A stretch of DNA of 5,060 bases from an uncultured Blastococcus sp. (GTDB lineage: Bacteria; Actinomycetota; Actinomycetes; Mycobacteriales; Antricoccaceae), in NCBI GenBank assembly GCA_946221975.1, contig CAMIGT010000144.1, positions 1 through 5,060 on the forward strand. The letters run 5' to 3'. The notes under the pieces were generated by a model. That model had not been told where the DNA came from. It made no database searches and saw only the letters and a program-made list of their open reading frames with translations. Position numbers and translations under genes: made by a program. Below are positions 1 through 4,457 of this stretch, one piece after another. The stretch's first letter is position 1. Each line of letters starts with the position of its first letter.

Positions 1-42
1 GAGTGTGCGCGCGCGGACCGGACCCCCTGAGCGCAGACGCAT
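1..42 (-). CDS. Possible N-terminus of an unidentified gene running off the left edge
   Basis: An ATG on the minus strand at 42-40 opens a frame of 14 codons that continues without a stop to the window edge (MRLRSGGPVRARTL). A GGAGGT lies immediately upstream but only one base from the ATG, too close for normal Shine-Dalgarno use. A TAGATT hexamer ends seven bases before the ATG, which would suit leaderless transcription, common in actinomycetes. The product cannot be guessed from 14 residues. If real, the gene lies downstream of the LCP gene in the same orientation. Confidence is low because so little is visible. Confidence 0.22.
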   Translation of the reverse strand, partial: MRLRSGGPVRARTL

Positions 43-49
43 GACCTCC

Positions 50-55
50 AATCTA
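50..55 (-). promoter_or_regulatory. Candidate -10 hexamer TAGATT for a leaderless transcript
   Basis: On the minus strand, TAGATT at 55-50 matches the actinobacterial TANNNT -10 pattern. Seven bases separate it from the ATG at 42, which would place the transcription start on or next to the start codon. No good -35 at 17-18 bases is visible (a TTGGTT lies about 14 bases upstream). This is inference from spacing only. Confidence 0.22.
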
Positions 56-93
56 ACGCGCCGACCTCAAACCAAGATGAAGTCCCACGATGT

Positions 94-145
94 GGTGGTT
101 GAGCAGCGAGCGAGCGTTAGCGAGCGAGCGGTTGTCGAAACCACC
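94..145. repeat. Actinobacterial-type intergenic compound repeat
   Basis: The element begins GGTGGTTGAG and ends TCGAAACCACC; the outer 7 bases (94-100 and 139-145) are perfect inverted repeats. The interior carries two exact copies of AGCGAGCGAGCG at 105-116 and 119-130, separated by TT. Elements of this general form (GGTGGTTGAG, a GCGAGC-rich core, TCGAAACC) occur in gaps between genes in many actinobacterial chromosomes, to my recollection. It starts 11 bases beyond the LCP stop codon and could form a transcript-end hairpin, although the stem is only 7 bp and no T run follows. Its biological role is not known to me. Confidence 0.6.
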
Positions 146-156
146 CAGTGCGCGAA

Positions 157-1275
157 CTAGTTGACCGAGGTTTCGTCACCCAGGGTGTCGGCATCGGTCG
201 AGCTGAGGTACTGCGTCATGGTGTCCTCGCGCAGCGCCTGGTAGAGCGGCTGCGCCTTCGCGTCGTCGATGTAGACGACCGACTGCTCGCCCTCCGTGCC
301 GGTGCCGGTGACCGGGACGGTCATGAACGTGACGTTGCTGGACTTCACGCCGCGCAGGTCCCACGCGAGCCCGCGCATGACCTCGGGCGTCATCGCCGAG
401 TCGACCGTGACGTTTTGGGTGACGACCGACAGCAGGTCGACCATCATGCCGATGTTGGTGAAGGACACGCTGTCGACGGCCTGTTTCATGATGGCGCGTA
501 GGAAGTTCTGCTGGCGCTTGATCCGGTCGAAGTCGCCGCCGGGCAGGTCCTTGCGCTCGCGCACGTAGTCGAGCGCCTCCTCGCCGTCCATAGTGACGTT
601 GCCCTGGCCGGGCACGTAGAGGCTGACGCCGCCGAGCGCGTCGGTGATGCCCTTGAAGCCGTCCCAGTCGACGATCATCACGTGGTCGATGTAGGTCTGG
701 GTGAGCTGTTCGACGGTCTGGATCGCGAGGTCAGGCCCGCCATAGGAGAACGCGGCGTTGATCTTCGCCGTACCCTGCCCCGGCACCGGCACCCACGAGT
801 CGCGCGGGAACGAGACCAGCTGGATCTGCGAGCGGTCCGACGGGATGTGCACCAGCATGATGGTGTCGCTGCGCATCGAGCCGACGTCCCACTGGCCCGC
901 GGCGATGAGCTCGCTGACCGACTTGCCGCTGGTCTTGTCGGCGCCCAGCAGCAGGATGTTGATCGGCGCGGGACCCTGCTGCCCGGCCGGGGGCGTGTAC
1001 TTCTCGACGCGCTCCTCGTCCTTCAGCGAGCTGGTGTACGTCGCCACGTCGCTGAGCTTGCCGTTCAGGTACAGCCCGAACCCGACCACCGAACCGACGA
1101 TGAGCCCAAACAAGACCAGGATCGCGGTGAAGACCTTGTGGCGGGCGAAGAAGTTGCGGCGCTTGGTCGGCGTACTGCCCGCCGGCTCATCCGAGTCCGA
1201 GCCGTCGTCGAGCGCGGGGCCAGCGATCTCGTCGAATGACAACGAGTCGTCGTCATCGCGGCTGTGCTTGGCCAT
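157..1275 (-). CDS. LytR-CpsA-Psr (LCP) family cell-envelope ligase
   Basis: A 372-residue type II membrane protein. LCP enzymes transfer undecaprenyl-pyrophosphate-linked glycopolymers (teichoic acid, arabinogalactan, capsule) onto peptidoglycan outside the membrane. Residues 1-47 are a cytoplasmic tail rich in Asp and Ser that ends in a basic stretch. One transmembrane helix spans about 49-71, and the LCP domain covers about 104-270. Visible motifs are NILLLGAD (106-113), RSDTIML with Arg135 and Asp137, SFPRDSW with Arg158 and Asp159, KINAAFSYGGP (171-181), YVRERKD (238-244) and DFDRIKRQQNFL (248-259). These cover the arginines and aspartates that hold the lipid pyrophosphate. There is no LytR C-terminal domain, so this is the short form. 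The start at 1275 is chosen because AAAGGA lies seven bases upstream and the acidic tail begins there; a longer frame to 1341 adds 22 residues without an equal ribosome binding site. The specific polymer is unknown. Confidence 0.93.
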   Translation of the reverse strand: MAKHSRDDDDSLSFDEIAGPALDDGSDSDEPAGSTPTKRRNFFARHKVFTAILVLFGLIVGSVVGFGLYLNGKLSDVATYTSSLKDEERVEKYTPPAGQQGPAPINILLLGADKTSGKSVSELIAAGQWDVGSMRSDTIMLVHIPSDRSQIQLVSFPRDSWVPVPGQGTAKINAAFSYGGPDLAIQTVEQLTQTYIDHVMIVDWDGFKGITDALGGVSLYVPGQGNVTMDGEEALDYVRERKDLPGGDFDRIKRQQNFLRAIMKQAVDSVSFTNIGMMVDLLSVVTQNVTVDSAMTPEVMRGLAWDLRGVKSSNVTFMTVPVTGTGTEGEQSVVYIDDAKAQPLYQALREDTMTQYLSSTDADTLGDETSVN

Positions 1276-1280
1276 CGGCG

Positions 1281-1286
1281 TCCTTT
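1281..1286 (-). promoter_or_regulatory. Ribosome binding site of the LCP gene
   Basis: On the minus strand the sequence AAAGGACGCCG precedes the ATG at 1275. This Shine-Dalgarno-like AAAGGA is what fixes the start, in preference to the upstream in-frame ATG at 1341. Confidence 0.6.
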
Positions 1287-1321
1287 GAAAAGCGGGCGGT
1301 GAGCGGTGCCAATCCGCTGTA

Positions 1322-1383
1322 GGGGCTGGCAGGGCAGACACAGCCCAGCAGTAGCCAGTGTCTCGTTATCGCCGTGGGCTGGG
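1322..1383 (-). promoter_or_regulatory. Leader between hxlR-type gene and LCP gene with competing hairpins
   Basis: In the minus-strand transcript, CAGCCCA (from 1381-1375) is followed 27 bases later by TGGGCTG (1347-1341) and 12 bases after that by CAGCCCC (1328-1322). The middle segment can pair with the first (7 bp) or the third (6 bp), but not both. A second inverted repeat, AGACAC/GTGTCT (1336-1341 and 1358-1363), overlaps the middle one. The block lies 12 bases past the regulator stop and about 46 bases before the LCP start. It may be a terminator for the regulator or an attenuator-like leader. In GC-rich DNA such short stems can arise by chance. Confidence 0.25.
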
Positions 1384-1394
1384 CGTAATCGGGA

Positions 1395-1886
1395 CTATCG
1401 GCCGCAGGCCGCGTCGTACGCCGCCTGCAGGCGTTCGCTCGCACGGGGGCCCGAGGACGGAGGGAGGGCGGCGCCGAGGTGGGCGGCGCGCAGCTCGTCC
1501 TGTAGTTCGGCGACCATCTGCGGGCCACCCTGCTCAAGCAGTTCCTGGCGGACGGTGAGCTCGCGGCTAGTCGCGCAGTGCGAGCGACCCCAGGTGCCGA
1601 GGGCGACGAGCACCGGCAGCGTCGCGATGCCGGCCTCGGTGAGGCTGTAGCGGGCTTTGTGGCCGCGGCCGGCGTCCTCGCGGGTGAGCAAGCCGGCGGC
1701 GACGAGTGACTTCAGCCGCGAGGCGAGGATGTTGGAGGCGATGCCTTCCTCGGAGTTCGCCAGCAGCTCGCGGAAGTAGCGGCGGCCGCCAAACATCACG
1801 TCGCGCAGCACGATCAGGCTCCACGCGTCGCAGAGCATCTCGACGCCGGCGTTGATCGGGCACCCCGACCGCGGGTCGCCTCGCAT
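1395..1886 (-). CDS. HxlR-family winged-helix transcriptional regulator
   Basis: A 163-residue cytoplasmic DNA-binding protein. The winged-helix domain lies at about 9-100. It opens with Cys9-Pro-Ile, continues through AWSLIVLRDVMFGGRRYFREL (21-41, the HxlR signature with W22), helices ending in ILASRLKSLVAAGLL (53-67), the wing strand HKARYSLTEAG (76-86) and the closing GTWG (97-100). Cys9 sits where HxlR redox sensors such as YodB and HypR have their reactive cysteine, so thiol or electrophile sensing is possible but inferred. Residues 105-163 form an extra alanine-rich helical tail. The ATG at 1886 is chosen because it gives the usual short N-terminus before CPI and follows a GGGGGTGGGA stretch; the frame runs open to 2405 upstream but that part overlaps the divergent gene. 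Divergent placement beside the oxidoreductase gene suggests it regulates that gene and itself. Confidence 0.9.
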   Translation of the reverse strand: MRGDPRSGCPINAGVEMLCDAWSLIVLRDVMFGGRRYFRELLANSEEGIASNILASRLKSLVAAGLLTREDAGRGHKARYSLTEAGIATLPVLVALGTWGRSHCATSRELTVRQELLEQGGPQMVAELQDELRAAHLGAALPPSSGPRASERLQAAYDAACGR

Positions 1887-1902
1887 TCCCACCCCCAAAC
1901 AC

Positions 1903-1932
1903 TTGCCAACTGCAACCACACGAGCATACGCT
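1903..1932 (+). promoter_or_regulatory. Candidate promoter of the oxidoreductase-phosphatase operon
   Basis: TTGCCA at 1903-1908 (five of six bases of the -35 consensus) is followed after 18 bases by TACGCT at 1927-1932, which fits TANNNT. Transcription would start near 1939-1940, about 35 bases before the ATG at 1974. The -35 lies inside an inverted repeat TTGC-CAACT-GCAA (1903-1915). Confidence 0.4.
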
Positions 1933-1950
1933 GCGATGACTAGTTGTAAC
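1923..1950 (-). promoter_or_regulatory. Candidate promoter of the HxlR-type regulator gene
   Basis: On the minus strand TATGCT at 1928-1923 matches the -10 consensus well. A GTTACA at 1950-1945 lies 16 bases upstream as a weak -35. The -10 overlaps the -10 of the divergent promoter, so the two polymerases would compete for the same site. Confidence 0.35.
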
Positions 1951-1951
1951 T
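1942..1951. promoter_or_regulatory. Palindromic candidate operator AGTTGTAACT
   Basis: AGTT-GT-AACT is a 4+4 inverted repeat. It sits just after the predicted start of the oxidoreductase transcript and over the -35 of the regulator gene, where a bound repressor would block both. HxlR proteins are known to bind short inverted repeats in their own divergent promoters. The same pentamer appears in opposite orientation as CAACT at 1907-1911. The link to this regulator is inference. Confidence 0.35.
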
Positions 1952-1962
1952 CGCAATCACCT

Positions 1963-1968
1963 GGAGGT
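1963..1968 (+). promoter_or_regulatory. Ribosome binding site GGAGGT
   Basis: A full consensus Shine-Dalgarno sequence lies five bases before the ATG at 1974 and fixes the start of the oxidoreductase gene. Confidence 0.75.
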
Positions 1969-1973
1969 GTGCG

Positions 1974-2531
1974 ATGGGACGACTGCACTACTTGATGAAC
2001 GTCTCGCTCGACGGCTACGTGCGCGACGCGGACGGGCGGTTCGACTGGTCCGAGCCGCATCCCGAGCTGCACCGGCACTTCAACGAGCTGCAGCGCGGCG
2101 TCGCGGTCGACGTCTATGGGCGCGGCATGTGGGAGACGATGAGCTACTGGGCCGACCCGCCGCGCGAGGCGATGGACGATCCCGTCACCGCCGAGTACGC
2201 CGAAGCCTGGCAGGCCACGGACTCGGTCGTCGTCTCGCGCACCCTCGAGACCGTCGAAGGTGCGCAGCTGTGGCGCGACCTGAGCGCGCTCGAGTCCCTC
2301 GTGCGCGAGACCGACGGTGTCGTGTCGATCAGCGGACCGACGATCGCCGCCGAGGCGCTGCGGGCCGGACTCGTCGACGAGGTGACCGCGTACGTCGTAC
2401 CGCACATCGCCGGAGGAGGCCTCCGCTTCTTGCCCGAGGGGTACGCCGCGAGCCTGCGGCTGCGCGAGACGCAGGCGTTCGCCGGCGGAGTGGTGATGCT
2501 GTCGTACGACGTGCCTAAAGTGGTGGAGTGA
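1974..2531 (+). CDS. Dihydrofolate reductase family (RibD C-terminal domain) oxidoreductase
   Basis: A 185-residue cytoplasmic protein of the dihydrofolate reductase / RibD C-terminal fold, whose members reduce pteridine or pyrimidine-type substrates with NAD(P)H. Visible motifs in order are LHYLMNVSLDGYV (4-16, first strand with the SLDGY motif), VYGRGMWE (47-54, cofactor phosphate region), DSVVVSRTLE (83-92), SISGPTIAAEALRAGLVDEV (118-137, the usual glycine-rich turn followed by GLVDE) and PHIAGGGLRFLP (143-154). The order and length are typical of the many stand-alone DHFR-like proteins of actinomycetes, which are rarely true FolA enzymes. The substrate cannot be told from sequence. It has a strong ribosome binding site, is divergent from a HxlR regulator, and its last codons overlap the phosphatase start by four bases, so the two are probably one operon. 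Confidence 0.88.
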   Translation: MGRLHYLMNVSLDGYVRDADGRFDWSEPHPELHRHFNELQRGVAVDVYGRGMWETMSYWADPPREAMDDPVTAEYAEAWQATDSVVVSRTLETVEGAQLWRDLSALESLVRETDGVVSISGPTIAAEALRAGLVDEVTAYVVPHIAGGGLRFLPEGYAASLRLRETQAFAGGVVMLSYDVPKVVE

Positions 2532-3097
2532 GCGATCCTGACGACGCCCCGTTCAGGGTGCTGGCCGTGTGCACGGCCAACATCTGCCGCTCACCGGCCG
2601 CCGAACTCCTGCTGCGCCGCGCGTTCGCGGTGGCCGGTGTTGCCGCGGACGTGACGTCGGCCGGCGTCGCCGGGTTCAACGCCGCGCCGATCGACGCGCA
2701 GACTGCACAAGCATTGGCAGAGATGGGCGTGGAAGCTGGTGATTTCCGCAGCCGGGCGCTCGATACCCGAGAAGTCGACGCGGCAGATTTGGTGCTGACG
2801 GCGACGGTTGAGCACCGACGTGTCGTCCTGACTCGTGCGCCGCGCGCGTTGCGCAAGACATTCACGTTGAAGGAGTTCGCGGCGCTCGCGGGCGAGGGAT
2901 CCGGCGCGAGATCGTCGGTCGAAGTCGTCGCCGCGGCGCTGGCTGCTCGAGGCTCGCGCGAGCTCGATGTCCTCGATATTGAGGACCCCTACCGTCGTGG
3001 GTTGGCTCAGCAACGGCGTGCGGTTGCCGAGATCGAGCGGTGTGCGCACGAGATCGCCAGCGCGCTCGGTTCGGCACGAGGCGGCTTGCTGACCTAG
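2528..3097 (+). CDS. Low-molecular-weight protein tyrosine phosphatase
   Basis: A 189-residue cytoplasmic phosphatase. The P-loop VCTANICRSP (14-23) carries the nucleophile Cys15 and Arg21 in the CX5R(S/T) pattern, and the general-acid loop is Asp153-Pro154 in IEDPYRRG. The STSAG-like turn VTSAGV (42-47) follows the first helix, as usual. Family members remove phosphate from protein tyrosine (or arginine) and often act on polysaccharide-export kinases; related folds reduce arsenate. The 189-residue length, longer than the roughly 150-residue classical form, comes mainly from an insert at about 115-145. The start is the GTG at 2528, which overlaps the previous stop as GTGA and gives six residues before the core strand; no strong ribosome binding site is present, so translation by coupling is likely. 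The target is unknown; the envelope LCP gene nearby is suggestive only. Confidence 0.88.
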   Translation: MSDPDDAPFRVLAVCTANICRSPAAELLLRRAFAVAGVAADVTSAGVAGFNAAPIDAQTAQALAEMGVEAGDFRSRALDTREVDAADLVLTATVEHRRVVLTRAPRALRKTFTLKEFAALAGEGSGARSSVEVVAAALAARGSRELDVLDIEDPYRRGLAQQRRAVAEIERCAHEIASALGSARGGLLT

Positions 3098-3219
3098 GTG
3101 GTGGTCGATTGGCCGTCGGTCGGAGCCTGCGCCGTGGTCGGGTCTACCGGAGGATCAGTCGTCGGCTGCGGTTCAGGCTGCGGTTGGGGCTGTGGTTCGG
3201 GGGGCTCGCGCCCGCGGAG
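3098..3219. other. Convergent intergenic region, open on both strands
   Basis: This 122-base gap lies between two converging genes. CTAG at 3094-3097 holds the phosphatase TAG, and CTAG at 3220-3223 holds the reductoisomerase TAG; each CTAG is also a stop on the opposite strand. Between them 41 codons are open in the continuing frame of both genes. The minus frame reads as a Pro/Gln/Glu-rich segment followed by a Thr/Asp/Pro-rich end, resembling a C-terminal tail of an exported protein; the plus frame is Gly/Cys-rich and unlikely. I see no separate gene. Confidence 0.5.
3164..3199. repeat. Three tandem 12-base repeats GGCTGCGGTTNN
   Basis: Copies at 3164-3175, 3176-3187 and 3188-3199 share GGCTG(C/T)GGTT with variable last two bases. 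The period is a multiple of three; on the minus strand it reads as alternating Pro with Gln or Glu. This looks like slippage in a proline-rich coding tail or in non-coding DNA. Confidence 0.65.
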
Positions 3220-3240
3220 CTAGAGCATTCCGCGGGCGCG
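3207..3240. terminator. Strong hairpin at the convergent gene ends
   Basis: CGCGCCCGCGGA (3207-3218) and TCCGCGGGCGCG (3229-3240) are perfect 12-base inverted repeats around a 10-base loop. The loop contains the reductoisomerase stop codon, and one arm encodes residues near its C-terminus (RARG). No T run follows on either strand, which is usual for actinobacterial terminators. It is placed to end the minus-strand gene at its stop, and transcripts from the phosphatase operon about 110 bases past its stop. Termination is inferred; it could also be an RNA-stabilising structure. Confidence 0.5.
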
Positions 3241-4224
3241 GGATCGGACACGTTGCTCGGCTTGCGGTAGTTCGTCGCTCGTCGCGTCGTCGAGCAGCTG
3301 GGGGAGTACGTCGTCGCCGGTGTTGGCCGCTGACCACTTCTTCGCGAAGTCGCCCGACAGGATGTCGTCGTTGAGCACCGAACGCATGAGCACGGCAGCC
3401 TCGCCGCTGATCTCGCCGAACCGAGGTATGCCGCCGAGCTGCCCGAACTGCGACGTACGCGAGTGCAGCTTCATCTGCTCGAAGATGCCGTCGTGCGCGA
3501 CGCGATCGAAGACCTCGGCGGGCTCGCCCGACAGATACATCTCATACAGGATCGCCTCGTCGCTGAACCCGGCCTCCTTGAGTACGCCGTACGACTCGCG
3601 CAGCACCGTGAAGATCGCCGGCCAGATCGCCTGCTCGGTGAAGAGGTCCAGCGCCGCTTCTTCCCTTGCGCTGGAGGCGATCGCGCCGCCCGCGGTCGCG
3701 CCGATGCCGCGCGCAATCGCCAGCGCGACCTCGAATGCGCGCCCGCTCGCGTCGCGCTCCGCGGACACGAAGCACGGGTAGCCAACCTGCGACTCGAACC
3801 GCGAACGTACTGCGGCGCCGATCATCCGCGGCGCGACCATGACCACGTCGACGCCGTCGGGTACGTCGAACTCGCCGAAATGCCAGTTATATCCGCTCGC
3901 CACGACGAGTACGTCGCCGTCCTTGAGATCCGCGGCTACCTGCTCACGCATCACCTCGGGCTGGACCTCGTCGGGGATCAGCAGCAGTACGACGTCGGCC
4001 CGCTGCGCGGCCTCGGCGATCGGGACGGTCTCGAACCCGGCCTCGCGGGCCGCATCGGCGTACTCGTCGTCGCGGTTGCCCACGATGACCTCGATGCCGC
4101 TGTCGCGGAGGTTCTGCGCCTGCGCGTGCCCCTGGTTGCCGTAGCCGATCACCGCCACCGTCTTGCCGTCGAGGTGGCTCAGTGAGGCGTCGTCATCGAA
4201 GTACATCGGCGTCTCGTTGCTCAT
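3220..4224 (-). CDS. Divergent ketol-acid reductoisomerase (IlvC) family protein
   Basis: A 334-residue cytoplasmic protein similar along its whole length to class I ketol-acid reductoisomerase, the NAD(P)H and Mg-dependent second step of valine and isoleucine synthesis. The N-terminal Rossmann domain (about 7-180) has MYFDDDASL (7-15) and GYGNQGHAQAQNLRDSG (27-43). The helical domain has Glu189, Asp193 and Glu197 in REEAALDLFTEQ, the first metal-site acids; Glu228 matches the next ligand, but the following Glu (234) is six rather than four residues on. Ser255/Ser258 match the substrate serine. Two catalytic positions differ: the His of the SHGFNI motif is Ser110, and the Lys of the VAPK motif is Arg133. 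No ilvB, ilvN or leu genes adjoin. The start at 4224 gives the family's usual N-terminus; the ribosome binding site is weak, and the frame stays open to 4461 without family similarity. A paralogue with another substrate is likely. Confidence 0.85.
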   Translation of the reverse strand: MSNETPMYFDDDASLSHLDGKTVAVIGYGNQGHAQAQNLRDSGIEVIVGNRDDEYADAAREAGFETVPIAEAAQRADVVLLLIPDEVQPEVMREQVAADLKDGDVLVVASGYNWHFGEFDVPDGVDVVMVAPRMIGAAVRSRFESQVGYPCFVSAERDASGRAFEVALAIARGIGATAGGAIASSAREEAALDLFTEQAIWPAIFTVLRESYGVLKEAGFSDEAILYEMYLSGEPAEVFDRVAHDGIFEQMKLHSRTSQFGQLGGIPRFGEISGEAAVLMRSVLNDDILSGDFAKKWSAANTGDDVLPQLLDDATSDELPQAEQRVRSRARGML

Positions 4225-4358
4225 GCGCCCATCGTTGCCGGACGCAGGTTGTCGAGGCAAGGTCCGTGCCGGGGTCATGGCGACGATCTCGCCCGCCTTC
4301 TGTTGGCCGAGCAGGCCGTGGCACGCGACGCTGGCGGGTTCGCGCGGGGTGCTGCTGG
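4225..4358 (-). promoter_or_regulatory. Upstream region of the reductoisomerase-like gene
   Basis: This stretch precedes the minus-strand gene and holds no recognisable gene. On the minus strand TTGCCT (4260-4255) is a fair -35, but the -10 region 17-18 bases on (CAACGA/AACGAT) is poor, so no promoter is firmly called. The 79-codon in-frame extension through here has composition and residues unlike the family and is judged non-coding. Confidence 0.3.
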
Positions 4359-4452
4359 CTACTCGATGACGAGCACGACGCACATGGACTCGGCCGCGCC
4401 GGGGCCTTGCAGCTGCGCACAGACGGTGCGCCTGTGGGCATCGTGCGGTCCT
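4359..4452 (-). pseudogene. Frameshifted 3' remnant of a paralogue of the neighbouring exported protein
   Basis: Read on the minus strand and ending at TAG 4361-4359, the sequence AQLQGPGAAESMCVVLVI plus one residue aligns in register, stop to stop, with VGLHSPDSASSMGSVLVV plus one residue at the end of the adjacent gene. Identical positions include L, P, A, S-M and V-L-V. By hand, 38 of 66 bases agree over the last 22 codons including the stop. A few codons further upstream the match (TG..V) continues only if a two-base insertion near 4425 is removed, so the copy is frameshifted. It has no start and begins right after the intact gene's stop. It could be the debris of a tandem duplication. 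Chance similarity of short, biased sequences remains possible. Confidence 0.4.
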
Positions 4453-4457
4453 TCGGG

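Larger units (their letters stand above)
1..156. other. Left-edge intergenic region
   Basis: No convincing complete gene is seen here. It holds the compound repeat at 94-145 and a possible minus-strand start at 40-42 that runs off the left edge. On the plus strand one frame is open from position 2 to a TAG at 158-160, but it reads through the repeat and ends on the LCP stop region, so it is not taken as coding. The other two plus frames stop at 28-30 and 42-44, so a short 3' end of an upstream plus-strand gene at the very edge cannot be excluded. Confidence 0.5.

Noticed and set aside
105..130. GCGAGC repeats as a CRISPR-like array
   Set aside because: There are only two 12-base copies with a two-base gap, and no spacers or cas genes.
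2..160. Plus-strand frame open from the left edge to TAG at 158-160
   Set aside because: Its second half is a translation of the intergenic repeat and it has no recognisable protein features; open frames of this length are common in GC-rich DNA.
682..1288. Long plus-strand open frames (682-1239 and 758-1288) opposite the LCP gene
   Set aside because: They are antisense to a gene with complete LCP motifs, are rich in Arg/Asp/Val as expected from the complement of GC-rich codons, and show no recognisable motif.
1887..2405. N-terminal extension of the HxlR-type regulator to 336 residues
   Set aside because: The extra residues run antisense through the promoter region and the oxidoreductase gene, while the family begins near the CPI motif just after the ATG at 1886.
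2515..3077. Minus-strand frames (2515-2865, 2591-3049, 2862-3077) opposite the phosphatase
   Set aside because: The phosphatase has its complete P-loop and DP motif, and these antisense frames have no family features.
3463..4185. 240-residue plus-strand frame opposite the reductoisomerase-like gene
   Set aside because: It is a complement shadow with Leu/Arg/Asp/Val bias, no ribosome binding site and no motif.
3220..4224. Calling this gene the housekeeping ilvC
   Set aside because: The catalytic His and Lys are replaced, the metal-site spacing differs, and no branched-chain amino acid genes adjoin, so orthology is not supported even though the family is clear.
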